From Mycoplasma nasistruthionis (lineage in GTDB: Bacteria; Bacillota_I; Bacilli_A; Mycoplasmatales; Metamycoplasmataceae): DNA of 64,000 nt. Position numbers and translations under genes: made by a program. Where the stretch lies: contig NZ_CP040825.1 of NCBI RefSeq assembly GCF_006228185.1, forward strand, positions 310,001 through 374,000. The letters run 5' to 3'. A model generated the notes under the pieces. The model did not search any database. It saw only the letters and a list, made by a program, of their open reading frames with translations, and was not told the origin of the DNA. Below are positions 30,631-48,003 of the stretch, piece after piece. The first letter of the stretch is position 1. Every line of letters starts with the position of its first letter.

Positions 30631-32292
30631 TTAGATTTTATTGAAAATAATTAATAGTAAACGATTAATTTTGTCATAGTTATTCAACTGTTTACAGAAC
30701 TTTAATTCTTTGATTAAATTTGGATATAAATGAAGAGTTTTGACATTAGCATATTTGAAATAAATCATGAAGAAATCGAATAAATCACTCATTTTGAATG
30801 AATAATTAATTTCTAATTCAATTAGTTTTTCATTCAATAAATTTAAAGTCATTTGAAAAAATTTAAAAAAGAAATTTATATCTATTTGAGGTTGAAAAAC
30901 TAGGTTTAAGTTAAAGTTTTTTGAAATATTTGTGCTGTTGATTAGAGATTCTATTAATTCAATATTTTCTTCTAAATTCAATAATGCATCTAATTCAGGG
31001 TATACATGTTCAACTACTGTTGCTTGATAATTGGCTTTAAATATAAATGTTGTTTCCTTAAGTCAGTTAAAAATTCTGTTGTCGTATAAGTTCGCATAAT
31101 TATAAATATTTTCTTTATTGTTTTGATTATATTTTGAATTTATTATAGGAAAAATTGATGTTAAATATTCCATTTCTTTGTGTTTTTTAGTTCAAAGTTT
31201 ATGGCTATAAATAAACTTAATACATTGTTTTGTGTTTAGTATTTTTGATAAACAAACACAGTGATTGTCTTGACCATTTAGTGAATTAATATTTCTATAA
31301 AAATTAACATAATTGTTGATTTTTAATGATGGGTATTTATATAAATTATTATTTCAATTAAAATCAAAATAATCAATCTGATACATATCTTGTTTGTTCA
31401 AAATATCAAACAACATTGAAAATATCGGATTTTTAGCATAAATTATAAGCTTGGGTTTATTTATTTTCTTGGTTGTAAAATAATTATTTATAGCTCATAT
31501 CCATTCAGTGTTAGCATAGTCGTAAACACTAACAATCTGATGATTAGAATTAAATAATAGGAGATGTATTTTTGTACTAGTTGAATTTTTAGAAAAGTCC
31601 AAGTAAAAATTTTCTATATTTGTTTTAAAATCTGAACTTTTATAAAACAAAGGCAAGATATAGTAAGTGTTTGATGACAAAATATTTTCTTTATTCACTT
31701 TTTCTAAATTAGAACTTAAATGAGTCGCATTTTGATCTAAAATATGCTGTCAAACTAAATTGCAATGTTCAAAATCATGTGTATAACATAAATAATCATT
31801 GTATTGACTACAGTTAAAATAATGTTGTAATTTATTCTTAAAACAATCTTGGAGTTGAAAAAGTTGAGGAAAATTGATTTTAGTTATCAATTGAAATTTA
31901 TTAAGTAAAATTTGAATCAATTTTTTAATTGGTTTTAATTCATAGTATATATCTTGTATTTTTTGTTGTGTTTTTAAAGGTAAATAACGACAGTATCAAA
32001 GTGCTAGCAAGTTTAAATCTTGATATGGTAAAAAGATTAAGTAATTATCTTTAAATTTAGTTAAAACATTTAATTTATAATGTTTCATAGCATCTAAATC
32101 TTTAAAATTCTTAATACATAAAGTTATTTGTTTTCTGAATTTTGCGTTTTTTATAAAAGATTTTAATTCTTTGTTTCTTATATTTGATTTTAAATACAAT
32201 TTTAACAACACTTCATGATCTTCACCTCTCAGTGTATGAAAAACTAATTCAGTATTGTTATTGCATTTCTTTTTTATGTAGTTCAATGACAT
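30631..32292 (-). CDS. Unrecognised 553-residue protein
   Basis: A single open frame when TGA is Trp; I checked the joins between the standard-code pieces codon by codon and found no TAA or TAG. The protein is rich in Asn, Lys, Ile, Phe and Tyr, with no signal peptide, no clear membrane helix and no motif I know. It begins MSLNYIKKKCNNNTELVFH. A middle part (STKIHLLLFNSNHQIVSVYDYANTEWIWAINNYF, then KPKLIIYAKN) looks like alternating strands and helices. I considered a DNA-repair RadC/JAB-like fold for that stretch, but no metal-ligand motif is visible. It lies between acpS and the rRNA operon and ends 86 bases before acpS. The function is unknown. Confidence 0.75.
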
Positions 32293-32384
32293 AATTTCAT
32301 TTTATAAAAAAACCTTATTATGTTATTTTTGCTAAATTTCAAATATGAAAAAATACAGCAAAAACTGAAAAATGAAATAAAAAA

Positions 32385-32411
32385 TCACCTAGCGGTGAAA
32401 ATTTTTATATT
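32385..32411 (-). terminator. rRNA operon terminator
   Basis: Read on the - strand, TCACC-GCTA-GGTGA followed by TTTTTT lies about 60 bases beyond the 23S 3' end. The rest of 32293-32465 is AT-rich, with no gene seen and the 3' arm of the 23S processing stem. Confidence 0.8.
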
Positions 32412-32413
32412 CT

Positions 32414-32460
32414 CTGAAAACTGAATAGTAATAATAATCTACTAAAATGTCGTTGAATAC
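32414..32460 (-). other. 3' arms of the 23S rRNA precursor stem
   Basis: 32414-32430 (CTGAAAACTGAATAGTA on +) is complementary to 35493-35508 over 16 bases, and 32444-32460 is complementary to 35389-35405 with about two mismatches. The two pairs would form the double-stranded stalk that brings together the ends of pre-23S rRNA for RNase III-type cleavage. Confidence 0.75.
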
Positions 32461-32465
32461 ATTTT

Positions 32466-35372
<2,907 letters not shown>

Positions 35373-35388
35373 CCTATCGTTTATTGAT

Positions 35389-35550
35389 GTATTCAAAGAC
35401 ATTTTAATAAATTATTATCTAATTAGATAATTAACTCGGTTCAAAACAAATTGACTAATTTATTTTTGATGTCGTTGTTATATTAATATCTTTACTATTC
35501 AGTTTTCAAAGAACATATGAGAGAAATCCTCTCAAAACTAGATATATAAC
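35389..35550 (-). other. 16S-23S spacer with processing stems, no tRNA
   Basis: The spacer of about 275 bases (35373-35648) has no tRNA gene. It carries the 5' arms of the 23S stem (35389-35405 and 35493-35508) and the 3' arm of the 16S stem (35534-35550). The latter is an exact 17-base complement of 37176-37192, upstream of 16S. The rest is AT-rich. Confidence 0.75.
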
Positions 35551-35648
35551 CATTGGACTATTAACAATGTACATGACTAATAATATTTAAAAATAGTCTT
35601 GAAATAGGTAATGTTGACAACCAAAGTTGTTGTCGTATGTACTCCGTA

Positions 35649-37157
<1,509 letters not shown>

Positions 37158-37175
37158 TTGACTGTCATGTATTTT

Positions 37176-37253
37176 GTTATATATCTAGTTTTAAAAGAAC
37201 TTCTGTTTGCTTGTCAGCCTAATTATTATACCACTTGAGATTTTAAAAACCAA
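37176..37253 (-). promoter_or_regulatory. rRNA promoter and 5' arm of the 16S stem
   Basis: On the - strand, TTGGTT (37253-37248), a 17-base spacer and TATAAT (37230-37225) form a good promoter ahead of 16S. 37176-37192 is the 17-base arm pairing with 35534-35550. A 62-codon hydrophobic frame on the + strand over this region starts with TTG, has no ribosome binding site and is not taken as a gene. Confidence 0.75.
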
Positions 37254-37345
37254 ATATTTTTTTAAATATTTTTTAGGTGTGGCTTCATTTAGCTGTTTGC
37301 TTTATTATTTTATATTAATCTTTTTCATTTCAAAGAAAATAGATA

Positions 37346-37369
37346 AAAAAGTTGCCATATGGCAACTTT
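37346..37369 (-). terminator. ATP synthase operon terminator
   Basis: AAAAGTTGCCATATGGCAAC with its complementary TTTT end is a perfect palindrome five bases beyond the atpC stop, with a T-run on the - strand. Confidence 0.8.
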
Positions 37370-37373
37370 TGAA

Positions 37374-37793
37374 TTATTTATTATATGTATTATAAGTTTC
37401 TATTCTTAATAATGCTTTTTTAAGTTTTGTTTCTAATTTCAATCTATCAACTTGTTGATTATGTGCAGCTTTTTCAATTTCTTTTGATAAAATTTCTTTT
37501 TCTTTCAAAGCCCTTTGTAGATCAATGTTTTTAACATCAATAATGTCGTCTGTGATGATGTTTATTTTTTCTGCATCAGCATAAACTAAACCACCACCAA
37601 TATAACATTTAATAGAACTGTCGTCTTTTTCTCATCCAATAACTAAGTGTCCAACTTCAATGTTTGAAAACATAGGGGTTCGGTTTGCTTGAAGCCCGAT
37701 GTAACCAATTGCTGTTTTTAAAGTTACTATTTCAACATCGCCTTCATAGAAGATTTGTTGAGGCGTAGTCACGGTTAAATGAATTGTTTGCAT
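37374..37793 (-). CDS. atpC: ATP synthase epsilon subunit
   Basis: A 139-residue rotor-stalk protein of F1. The N-terminal beta sandwich is typical (TIHLTVTTPQQIFYEGDVEIVTLKTAIGYIGLQANR), followed by CYIGGGLVYADAEKINIITDD and a helical C-terminus. One TGA is Trp, which hides the gene from standard-code callers. The start lies two bases after the atpD stop. It is the last gene of the operon. Confidence 0.93.
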
Positions 37794-37795
37794 AA

Positions 37796-40064
<2,269 letters not shown>

Positions 40065-40066
40065 GA

Positions 40067-41647
40067 TTATTCTTTTTCAGCTAAATATTTAGCAGGAATT
40101 GATTTGTAAAGTTTTGGATCATAGTTTGGAATTTGTGCAATGATTTTGTTAACGATTTCAATTAATGATTTTTCTATTATTTGATAATTTTCTGGTGAAA
40201 TGACACCTTGATTTGCAACATCTGCATAAACATTAACACCTGTTGAATCTTTTTGTAAAAATTCTAAAACATTGTCACGATAGATATGGATGTATTCTTT
40301 TGGTAGTGGGTTAATAATTCTTTCTTTGACTCCAACCAGCATAATTGCTTGGGCAACTTGTGAAATAGCAAAGTATTGTTCTTGTTTTAACAATTCATAA
40401 ACTTTTGCCCCATGCTCTAAAATAGTTTTTGTTGAATCATCAAGATCTGAACCAAATTGAGCAAAAGCTAGCATTTCATTGTATTGGGCTAATTCTAGTT
40501 TTAAAGAACCTACTACTTGTTTCATAGCTTTAATTTGAACAGCAGAACCAACACGTGAAACACTAAATCCAATATCAACCGCTGGACGTTGACCAGCATT
40601 GAATAAGGCTTCTTTGGTAAAAATTTGACCATCTGTAATTGAAATAACATTGGTTGGAATATAAGCGGAAATATCTCCCTGTTGTGTTTCAATAATTGGA
40701 AGTGCTGTAATTGAACCACCACCATTTTCGGCGTTTAATCTTACTGCTCTTTCTAGTAGTTGAGAATGTAAGTAAAAAACATCTCCTGGATAAGCTTCAC
40801 GACCTGGTGGTCTACGAAGTAGTAATGAAAGAGTTCTGTAAGCCACAGCATGTTTTGATAAATCATCATAAACAATTAATACGTCTTGACCTTTTGATCT
40901 TCAGTATTCAGCCATTGTTACACCTGTGTAAGGAGCAATGTATTGTTGTGGTGCTAGTTCGCTAGCCCCAGCAACAACAATGGTTGTATATTCTAAAGCA
41001 CCAGATTCACTTAATTTGTTAACAATTTGAGCTACTGTAGAGTTTTTTTGCCCAATTGCTACATAAACGCACTTAACATTTTTATCTTTTTGGTTAATGA
41101 TAGTGTCAATTGCAATAGCGGTTTTTCCAGTTTGTCTGTCTCCAATAATTAATTCACGTTGACCTTTTCCGATCGGAATCATAGTGTCAATTGCAACAAT
41201 TCCTGTTTCAAGAGGTTGATTAACTTCTTTTCTAGTCATTACACCAGGTGCAATTTTGAAAATTTCACTTTTAACTGTGGTGTTAATTGGTCCTTTTCCG
41301 TCAATTGGTTGACCTAAGGCATCAACAACACGACCTAAAAGTTCATCTCCAACTTTAACTGAAATAACTTGACCAGTACGCTTCACTGTATCACCTTCAG
41401 ATACAGAATTAGCATCACCGAATAAAGCAATCCCAACGGTTTCTTCTTCAAGGTTTAAAGCAAGTCCATAAACACCGTTTTCAAACACAACAATTTCGCT
41501 GTTTAAAACTTTTTGTAATCCACTAGCTACTGCAATACCATCTCCGATTGAAATAACTTGCCCAATTTCTGAACGATCAACTGTTTTACCTAGATTTTCA
41601 ATACGTTCTTTAATAATTGCGGAAATATCATCAAGTTTAATTGCCAT
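40067..41647 (-). CDS. atpA: ATP synthase alpha subunit
   Basis: A 526-residue regulatory subunit of F1. Walker A is [16 protein letters not shown], with [49 protein letters not shown] and the signature [17 protein letters not shown]. One TGA (VTMAEYW) is Trp. It starts behind AGGAGGTGTTAT, whose first part overlaps the atpH end. Confidence 0.97.
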
Positions 41648-42196
41648 CTATAACACCTCCTTTTTAATAATAAATTCGTTTTTGATTTTATTTAAATCGT
41701 TTTGTAAATTCATTTCTAAAACCTCAGTTTTAGAAACTATTTTGATACCACTAATTAAAGTAGAATCAATTTCATTTTTTAGCACTACTGTTCTTCTGGT
41801 TACTTTTTGTAATTTTTCACGAATATTATCAAGTTGATCGCTATCCAGTGGAAACGCTGATAAAACTCTAACAAAACGAACTTTAAGTTCGTTGTTAGCT
41901 AGTTTTAAGTACTCAACAATAATCTTCTTTAAAAAAGGTGTCATTTTTCTTAAAACTACTACTTTAATAGTGTTAAGGATAATTGTGTCTAAACCTTGAA
42001 AAACTAAATCGACTGTTTTTAATCTTTCTTGCTCTGAAATTAAGTCGTTTTTTAAGTAATCAATTAATTCTGGATGAGCAGTAATTATATTTTTAACTTG
42101 TTCAAATTCGGGTTGAATTTCGTTGAACTTATCATTTTCTTTAACTAAGTCATAAATTGCTACAGCATAGGCAGAAACGTTTCTTTTGTAATACAT
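41648..42196 (-). CDS. atpH: ATP synthase delta subunit
   Basis: A 182-residue stator protein linking F1 to the b subunit. It starts MYYKRNVSAYAVAIYDLVKE, a normal delta N-terminus (family: AxxYAxALxxxA). The C-terminal segment (RTVVLKNEIDSTLISGIKIVSKTEVLEMNLQNDLNKIK) fits DxxLIGGxxxxxGxxxxDxSxxxxLxxL. The stop is directly next to the atpA start. Confidence 0.92.
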   Translation of the reverse strand: MYYKRNVSAYAVAIYDLVKENDKFNEIQPEFEQVKNIITAHPELIDYLKNDLISEQERLKTVDLVFQGLDTIILNTIKVVVLRKMTPFLKKIIVEYLKLANNELKVRFVRVLSAFPLDSDQLDNIREKLQKVTRRTVVLKNEIDSTLISGIKIVSKTEVLEMNLQNDLNKIKNEFIIKKEVL

Positions 42197-42211
42197 TTTA
42201 CTTACCTATTT

Positions 42212-42769
42212 CTATGAATTTAAGAACTTATCAATAATTTGATCTTGAGATTCTTTTGATATTTCTTTTTTTAGAATTTGTTCAGCCATTTCTGTGGCTA
42301 CTTTTACAATATATTGTTTAGCGTTGTTGTCAAATTCACGTTGTTGTGAAGCGATGTCAATATCTGTTTCTTCACGTAAACGTTTAGCGTCTGCTTTTGC
42401 TTTAGCTAAATAAGTTTCTGTCACTTCAGCTGACTTAATTTTGGCTTGAGTTACAATTAAATCTGCTTGTTTATGAGCTTCTTTTAATTTTTCGTTTGCA
42501 TTATCTAAAGCAGTTAAACTTTGATTTTTTAACTCTAAAGATTGATCAATATTTGATTGAATATATTCTGCACGACGTTTCATCATTGCTTTTACTGGTT
42601 TGTAAAGTAAATAAGTTAGAATTAAAAACACAATTCCAAAAGCAATGATTGTTGCAATCATCATTGAAACAGAAGGGAATAAACTATCAAATTTTTCCTT
42701 AATTATTGTTCCAGATTCTTTGGTAGTTACTGTTGCTGTTTCAGCAAAATACATAGTTAAGTTTTGCAT
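42212..42769 (-). CDS. atpF: ATP synthase b subunit
   Basis: A 185-residue stator stalk protein. One membrane helix (about residues 35-58, IATIIAFGIVFLILTYLLYK) is followed by PVKAMMKRRAEYIQSNIDQS and a long charged helix. Length and plan are typical of the family. It lies between atpE and atpH. Confidence 0.93.
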   Translation of the reverse strand: MQNLTMYFAETATVTTKESGTIIKEKFDSLFPSVSMMIATIIAFGIVFLILTYLLYKPVKAMMKRRAEYIQSNIDQSLELKNQSLTALDNANEKLKEAHKQADLIVTQAKIKSAEVTETYLAKAKADAKRLREETDIDIASQQREFDNNAKQYIVKVATEMAEQILKKEISKESQDQIIDKFLNS

Positions 42770-42778
42770 AAAAGTTAA

Positions 42779-43096
42779 TTATTTGTTGTAAACGAAAACT
42801 AATAGTAAAGCAATAAGAAGTGAGTAAATAGCAGCTGTTTCAGCAATTCCAGCTCCAACAATTAGCATTAAACGAATTTTTGATTCAGCTTCTGGGTTTC
42901 TTCCAACAGCTTCAGCAGCTTTACCGGCAGCGTAACCTTGTCCAATCCCTGTTCCTAAAACCCCAACAGCAGCTAAACCTGCTCCTAATGCTGTTAAACC
43001 TACTGCTAATGGTGCGGATTTTGAATCTTGTGCAGCTGTAATTGTTCCAGTTGCTGATGTTGTTTCTTCTAATAATTTAATAATTGCTTCTTGCAT
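42779..43096 (-). CDS. atpE: ATP synthase c subunit
   Basis: A 105-residue proteolipid with two membrane helices. The polar loop has GRNPEA and the second helix has the proton-carrying Glu in [13 protein letters not shown]. The N-terminal extension of about 25 residues before the first helix is usual in mycoplasmas. Confidence 0.96.
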   Translation of the reverse strand: MQEAIIKLLEETTSATGTITAAQDSKSAPLAVGLTALGAGLAAVGVLGTGIGQGYAAGKAAEAVGRNPEAESKIRLMLIVGAGIAETAAIYSLLIALLLVFVYNK

Positions 43097-43113
43097 GTTA
43101 ACTCCTTATAAGA

Positions 43114-43920
43114 TTAATAAATAGATGTTTCCAAGTTTAATTTTTTTCTTTTAAATAGGTGATATTTTTTCTCTTTTGTAGTTTCGGAAGCTAAATCGTT
43201 TTCACCTTCACCGGTTGATTCAACAACTCAATATACACCAGTTAAAAGAGTAAAAATATAAGCTTGCAATGTCGAACCAAACAAGTCAAAATAAAAGTGT
43301 AAGGCCGGCGAAATTACTAACGAGACTATATACAAGGGTTCTTTAGTACTTTGATCAAAATTAGTAATTTGAACCCCTGAAATTTGGCTTCATACATAAC
43401 CACCTAATAAATAAACTAATAAAATGATAATTGCTCCACCAATAACGTTTCCATAAATACGGAAACTTAGTGAAATTAAAGGTGAAATTTTACCAAATCA
43501 ATCCAATGGGTTTTTGAAACTTTTTAAATAGTGTCATTTTTGTCAAATTGCACCAGTTATAAAAATCCCTAATCAAGTCATTAAAGCCAGTGTCAGTGGG
43601 ATAGAATAAGAAGTAACAATAGGTTCAAAACCAAAAATTGTCACTAAGTTTCCAATGAAAATAAATGTTCCTAAACTGAATATATAAAGTCTAGCTTTTT
43701 GAATTTGCGTCTTGCCAGTTAGTTCATCAAACGACTTGTCAATCATACCAACATAAGCTTCAGCAATTTGTGCAACACCTTTTGGCGCTTCATTTTCTTT
43801 TACTTTTGAAACCTTGATGTAAACAATAATTGAAATTACTAACACTATCATAACTGTCAAACACAGTGATAATAATTGAGGTTGATTTCAGACTCATGCA
43901 TTTTCAAATATTTTACTCAA
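43114..43920 (-). CDS. atpB: ATP synthase a subunit
   Basis: A 268-residue membrane channel subunit. The conserved Arg is in LISLSFRIYGNVIGGAIII, and TGAIWQKWHYLKSF and ALHFYFDLFGSTLQAYIFTLLT are typical. I start it at TTG 43920 because AAAGGAGG lies just upstream, and SKIFENAWVWNQPQLLSL then gives a normal N-terminus; no ATG occurs in that segment. At least nine TGA codons are Trp. The C-terminal tail ends KRKKLNLETSIY. Confidence 0.9.
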
Positions 43921-43921
43921 A

Positions 43922-44368
43922 TTAGCCTCCTTTCTGGCAATAGCCGTATATCTCTGTAATAAAAATTGAAATTAAGTGAGTAGCTATTCCACCTATAAAA
44001 GCAAACAAGTTGATTTTGTTTCCATAGCCAGCAGTTGTAAAATTTGTGATATTAAAAGTGTTTAAATTGACTGCAAAAATCAAATAAAAAATTAAGGTTA
44101 ATAAACCAAAAAAAGCAAAGCTTTTTAAAATAAAAAAAAGATACACGATTCTTTTTTTATTTTTTATTTGATAATAAACTAAAAATCAGTTCAATTTGTT
44201 GACTAAAAAAATGTAACAAATTCCTAACAAATAGCCTCAAAAAAGACCTAATTTTAAAAAACTTAAAGAAAGCATAATTATTGATACAAAAAACGCTGTT
44301 ATCAAGAACGCTAGATCGTTAATTAATGAATAATTTTTACTTTGTTTAGGTCTTTTTTTCTCTAACAT
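43922..44368 (-). CDS. AtpI-like membrane protein, first gene of the ATP synthase operon
   Basis: A 148-residue protein with four hydrophobic helices (about residues 20-38, 40-62, 80-105, 118-140) and a Lys-rich N-terminus (MLEKKRPKQSKN). Its position directly before atpB, and its size, match the AtpI/UncI assembly protein of other F1Fo operons. Sequence identity in this family is low, so the call leans on context. Two TGA codons are Trp. The stop lies one base after the atpB start region. Confidence 0.7.
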
Positions 44369-44499
44369 AATATACTATATTTTACAACTTTTTAAATTTG
44401 GCGTAGGAACTATGAAATATTTTTTTGCTTTTAAAAATAGTTAAAAATTCTGCTTGGAATGTGCCTGTTTCTAAATACAATAAAAAGAAAGGGGATCAT

Positions 44500-47061
44500 A
44501 TGCAAAACGACAAAATTATTATTAAATGAAGTTTATTTAAAAAAGTTTTTTATAACAATCCTGCGATGTTATTTAAAACCGAAGAACTAGCCGAAAGAAT
44601 AATTGAAAAGGAATATTTCAACGTTTGAAATATGCCGATTGATGCTCAAATTAACACAAATGATATTGAAGAATTTGATGATGATGAAGAGCAAGATGAA
44701 AATATTTTTAAAACTAATGAAAAATTTGAAAAAGCTATTTCATCAGTTGAAGTGGATTTTGTTTTAAAAGATAATGATACTTTTCAAACACAAATTAAGC
44801 ACAATGTTGTTCAGCAAGTAGACTTATTTGCTGAAGGAAAAGAAACTTATATCCATATGCAAGTTGATAGTTATATGAAGTACTTCAAAGATGCTATTAA
44901 TTGATATATTAGTAAATACAAAGTTCCTACACAACAAGTTGCTTTTGTTAAAAATACTGCTTCATTAGAAGATAAAGCCTTTTTAACACAACAATATTTT
45001 ACTGATCCTAACGTTAGACTGATAGTCAATCCGCACTTCGTTTACACAAGCGACGAATTTGATGGTTCTAAAACTATGGACTTTGTTGCAAATGGTTTTC
45101 TCTGAGATAAAACTCTACAAAAATTGGTTGATTTATCTTATGTGACAACTACTAAAAGAATTAATTACTATAAGTTTTATTTCATTCACAATGTCATTAA
45201 ATCACAAGGTATATTTAATGGTTATATTAACAACTATTCTTTGGTTATGATTAATCCAGCAGCTGCTTTTTTAAAAACCATAAAACAAGGGTCAATGCAG
45301 TTTTATGAAGCGTTTGCAGCTCATCCTGCAGATGCCAAACCAACTAAATCTAAAGCAACAAAAACTTTAGAAAACATCAGAGATATAGACTTTATTGCTA
45401 GATGCTCTGGTTGTGCTACTTTATTTAATTATGCAAATATTTTTGATTACAACAGTGGATATAATTTTTTCAATGCTATTTCAGAGAATTTTATTCCTGA
45501 AATTAGTTCAACTAAGCTTAATAAAGAAGCCGATATCGAAACTGCAAGCCCACATACATTGGCTTTAAGACTTGATTCAAACAACATTGATGAACTAATG
45601 AAAGTTTGAAGGTACTATGACAGAGAAAAACTAAAAATTGACAAAACCTTTTTACCAAAGTTTGATAACCTAGTTAAGATTTTTCAAAAAGCTTACTTAG
45701 AGTTTAGAAATGAAGATACACTAAATTGAAATGCTATTAAGTATTTTTACAGTGTTGAAGGCTTAAAGAATTCATCCTTAGTCGATGAATGACTACTTGA
45801 CCGTCATGGTAATTATTCTAGTGGTAAAAATTCAACAAGCATCAACATTCCACCTATTTATACAGGGGTTGAAAGAAATATCTTAGCAAAATACATAATT
45901 GGGCCAAATTTTGACTTATATACTTACAAAATTTATTCAGACAAAGAAAAAAGAGACATTGTCTCAATGCTTAACAAAATCAATAGAGTTAAAAATGTGC
46001 CAAATTATTTAAATATCGAAGCTTTAAATATCATTAAACCTCTACACCTAAGGGATAAACGTATTTGTTGATATGACTATGAAGGGTTTATGGATGTTTA
46101 TCCAATTTTAGATTTTGTAGCACCATATGCTCAGATTATAAATCAAGTTTCAGTCATTGTAACTAAAAATGGAATAGAACAAGAAAAACAAAATATAGTT
46201 GTTGATACTAAGAACATTCAACTACTTGATTTAGTTAAAATTATAATTGCGGTTTATGCTAATAAAGCTGATTATTATGTCGTTTATAATAAATCATATG
46301 AAAACGCTAGAAACAAAGATGTTGTTAAACTAGTTAATGCTTATACTTTAAACAAAGATAAAGACTTAAAATATCAAATTTTTGTTGACCAAATGACTGA
46401 ATTATTAGGTAAAAATTACAAAATAATTTTTGAACAAATGGTTAATCATATTAATAATAATACTATTGACTTACTTGATGTTTTTAAAGGTAAGTCAATT
46501 AACACTTATGATGAAACATATCCTCATATTTTTGAACCTGAAAGCGGTGAAGTTTCTGACTATTCACATCCTGAAAACATTTCTTTATTCAAAGAAGGAT
46601 TTAAATCACTACAAATTTTAGCTAAAAACAGTTTTAAATACACAATTGAGAATTTAGCGCCCCACAACAAGGTTCACTTTTTAAATATTCAATGATTAAA
46701 GGGTTATTCATCAATTAAAACTGTTGAAAAATATATCACCAATTTTGACTTACCTTTAAAAACTAAAATCACCCCTTATAAAGAACTTGTGATTCAAAAA
46801 GGTACTATGGCAATGGAAAAAGCCACATTGCGTTATTGTAATTTAATTGGTGATCAAACTTGAAATAATTCTCAAGTACCTGAATTAAAGAGATATTGTG
46901 AAAATGACGTTAGAGCCATGATTATGGTCTATGAATTAATTATGTATGTTGCTCGCTTAATTCATCCTGAAATAGACGAGTATGAATATAAACTAGAATC
47001 AACAGATTTAAATTATTTTATTGACAAAAATACTAATAAATTAATTACTAAAACTCCTTAA
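44500..47061 (+). CDS. DUF2779 protein, putative Cas4-like and DEDD exonuclease
   Basis: An 853-residue protein with many TGA-Trp. The C-terminal region fits the DUF2779 family: CWYDYEGFMDVYPILDF (Asp-x-Glu, as in DEDD exonucleases), NHINNNTIDLLDVFK, and near the end RYCENDVRAMIMVYELI (last Asp). The N-terminal half has the looser layout of a PD-(D/E)XK Cas4-like nuclease domain (DFVLKDNDTFQ, then QVDLFAEGKETYIHMQVDSYM) but I cannot name its catalytic residues with certainty. The role of the family is unproven; two nuclease domains suggest DNA degradation or repair. It starts behind GAAAGGGG and ends at a terminator, followed by a dNMP-kinase-like gene and another nuclease. Confidence 0.8.
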
Positions 47062-47071
47062 AAACAATAAT

Positions 47072-47098
47072 AAAAGTTGCAAAATAGCAACTTTTTAA
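47072..47098 (+). terminator. Terminator after the DUF2779 gene
   Basis: AAAGTTGC and GCAACTTT with a 6-base loop, followed by TTAATT. Confidence 0.75.
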
Positions 47099-47185
47099 TT
47101 CTAAATTTGGGTATTTAAATCTATCCCATAAAATCTGAAACCAAGAATTTTTTAGAAAAAATACACATTTTTATTTTTATCTGAC

Positions 47186-47215
47186 TATAATAATTACACA
47201 TACATTTTTAAGGAG
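47186..47215 (+). promoter_or_regulatory. Promoter -10 and ribosome binding site of the dNMP-kinase-like gene
   Basis: TATAAT at 47186-47191 and AGGAG at 47211-47215 precede the ATG at 47222. The rest of the 160-base gap is AT-rich. Confidence 0.6.
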
Positions 47216-47221
47216 ACTAGC

Positions 47222-47875
47222 ATGGATAAAGTTAAAAAAACAAGACACCAAATTATTTTAATTAATGGAAAAAGAAGAAGTGGAAAAGGACTTTTAAGTA
47301 ATGAACTTAAAAAGAAATTAACTAAGAAATTCGATGATAATATTCACATTTTATCATTCGCACAACCAATTAAATTAATTACAGAACCAATCTTAGACGA
47401 AATTAGATGAGATAAAAAAGATAAAGAAGTTGTAAGACCTTTATGAATCGCTATGGGTGAAGTAGGACGTAGAATCGACCCTAATATCTGATGTGAAAAA
47501 GTTTTCAAAAGAATTAAAGACATCGCTTCACAAGCTTCAAAAGAAGGTAAAAATTCATTATTTATAATCGACGATTTACGTTTTCCGAATGAGCTTGAAT
47601 ACTTCAAAAGTAATTTAGCAAGTTTACAAAAATCAGTTTCTGAAAATGATGAAGCTAAAGTCCTATCAATTAGAATTGAAAAATTCATGGACCCAACTAA
47701 ATTCCAACAAGGAGTTGATGACAACTCAACAGAAATTAGTTTTGATAAAATTGTTAACATCTGTTTCGACTTTATCGTGCCACAAGACACTTTAATCAAC
47801 CGTGAATGAATGCCTATTTTTGAAAATGTTTCAGTTACAGCTGATATGATTATTCAAAACTTCATTAATAAATAA
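47222..47875 (+). CDS. Putative deoxynucleoside monophosphate kinase (phage T4 gp1-like)
   Basis: A 217-residue P-loop protein. The loop is NGKRRSGKGLLSNEL near the start (T4 gp1: GVKRSGKDTTAD). The middle has IAMGEVGRRIDPNIWCEKVF (T4: MQALGTDL...WVKLF) and then FIIDDLRFPNELEYF, matching the D-x-R-x-x-x-E segment of dNMP kinases. The predicted reaction is ATP-dependent phosphorylation of deoxynucleoside monophosphates. Dephospho-CoA kinase is a more distant alternative. It sits between two nuclease genes, which would produce such monophosphates from DNA. It has its own promoter and terminator. Confidence 0.72.
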
Positions 47876-47882
47876 TTATGAT

Positions 47883-47910
47883 AACTTGCATATATTTATG
47901 CAAGTTTTTT
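47883..47910 (+). terminator. Terminator after the dNMP-kinase-like gene
   Basis: AACTTGCATA, 4-base loop, TATGCAAGTT and a T-run. Confidence 0.85.
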
Positions 47911-47926
47911 CATTTTAAAGAACTAA

Positions 47927-47955
47927 AAAAGAACTATAAATGCCATAGTTCTTTT
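47927..47955. other. Second perfect hairpin between terminator and nuclease promoter
   Basis: AAAAGAACTAT and ATAGTTCTTTT form an 11-bp perfect stem with a 7-base loop, 40 bases before the -10 of the next gene. It could be a second terminator or an operator. Part of the stem (AAGAACTA) also occurs as a nearby direct repeat. Confidence 0.5.
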
Positions 47956-47991
47956 AAGGTTAATTTTGCTTTCTTTTGCTTATGCTGTTGT

Positions 47992-47997
47992 TATAAT
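47992..47997 (+). promoter_or_regulatory. -10 element for a probably leaderless nuclease mRNA
   Basis: TATAAT lies six bases before the ATG at 48004, which puts the expected transcription start at or next to the start codon. No ribosome binding site is present. Confidence 0.55.
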
Positions 47998-48003
47998 TAA
48001 ATT

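Noticed and set aside
35373-35648. Possible tRNA genes in the 16S-23S spacer
   Set aside because: No GTTCRA-type T-arm or cloverleaf; the inverted repeats pair with sequences outside 16S and 23S instead.
37207-37395. 62-codon hydrophobic frame on the + strand
   Set aside because: It starts with TTG, has no ribosome binding site, and overlaps the rRNA promoter, the atpC terminator and the atpC 3' end.
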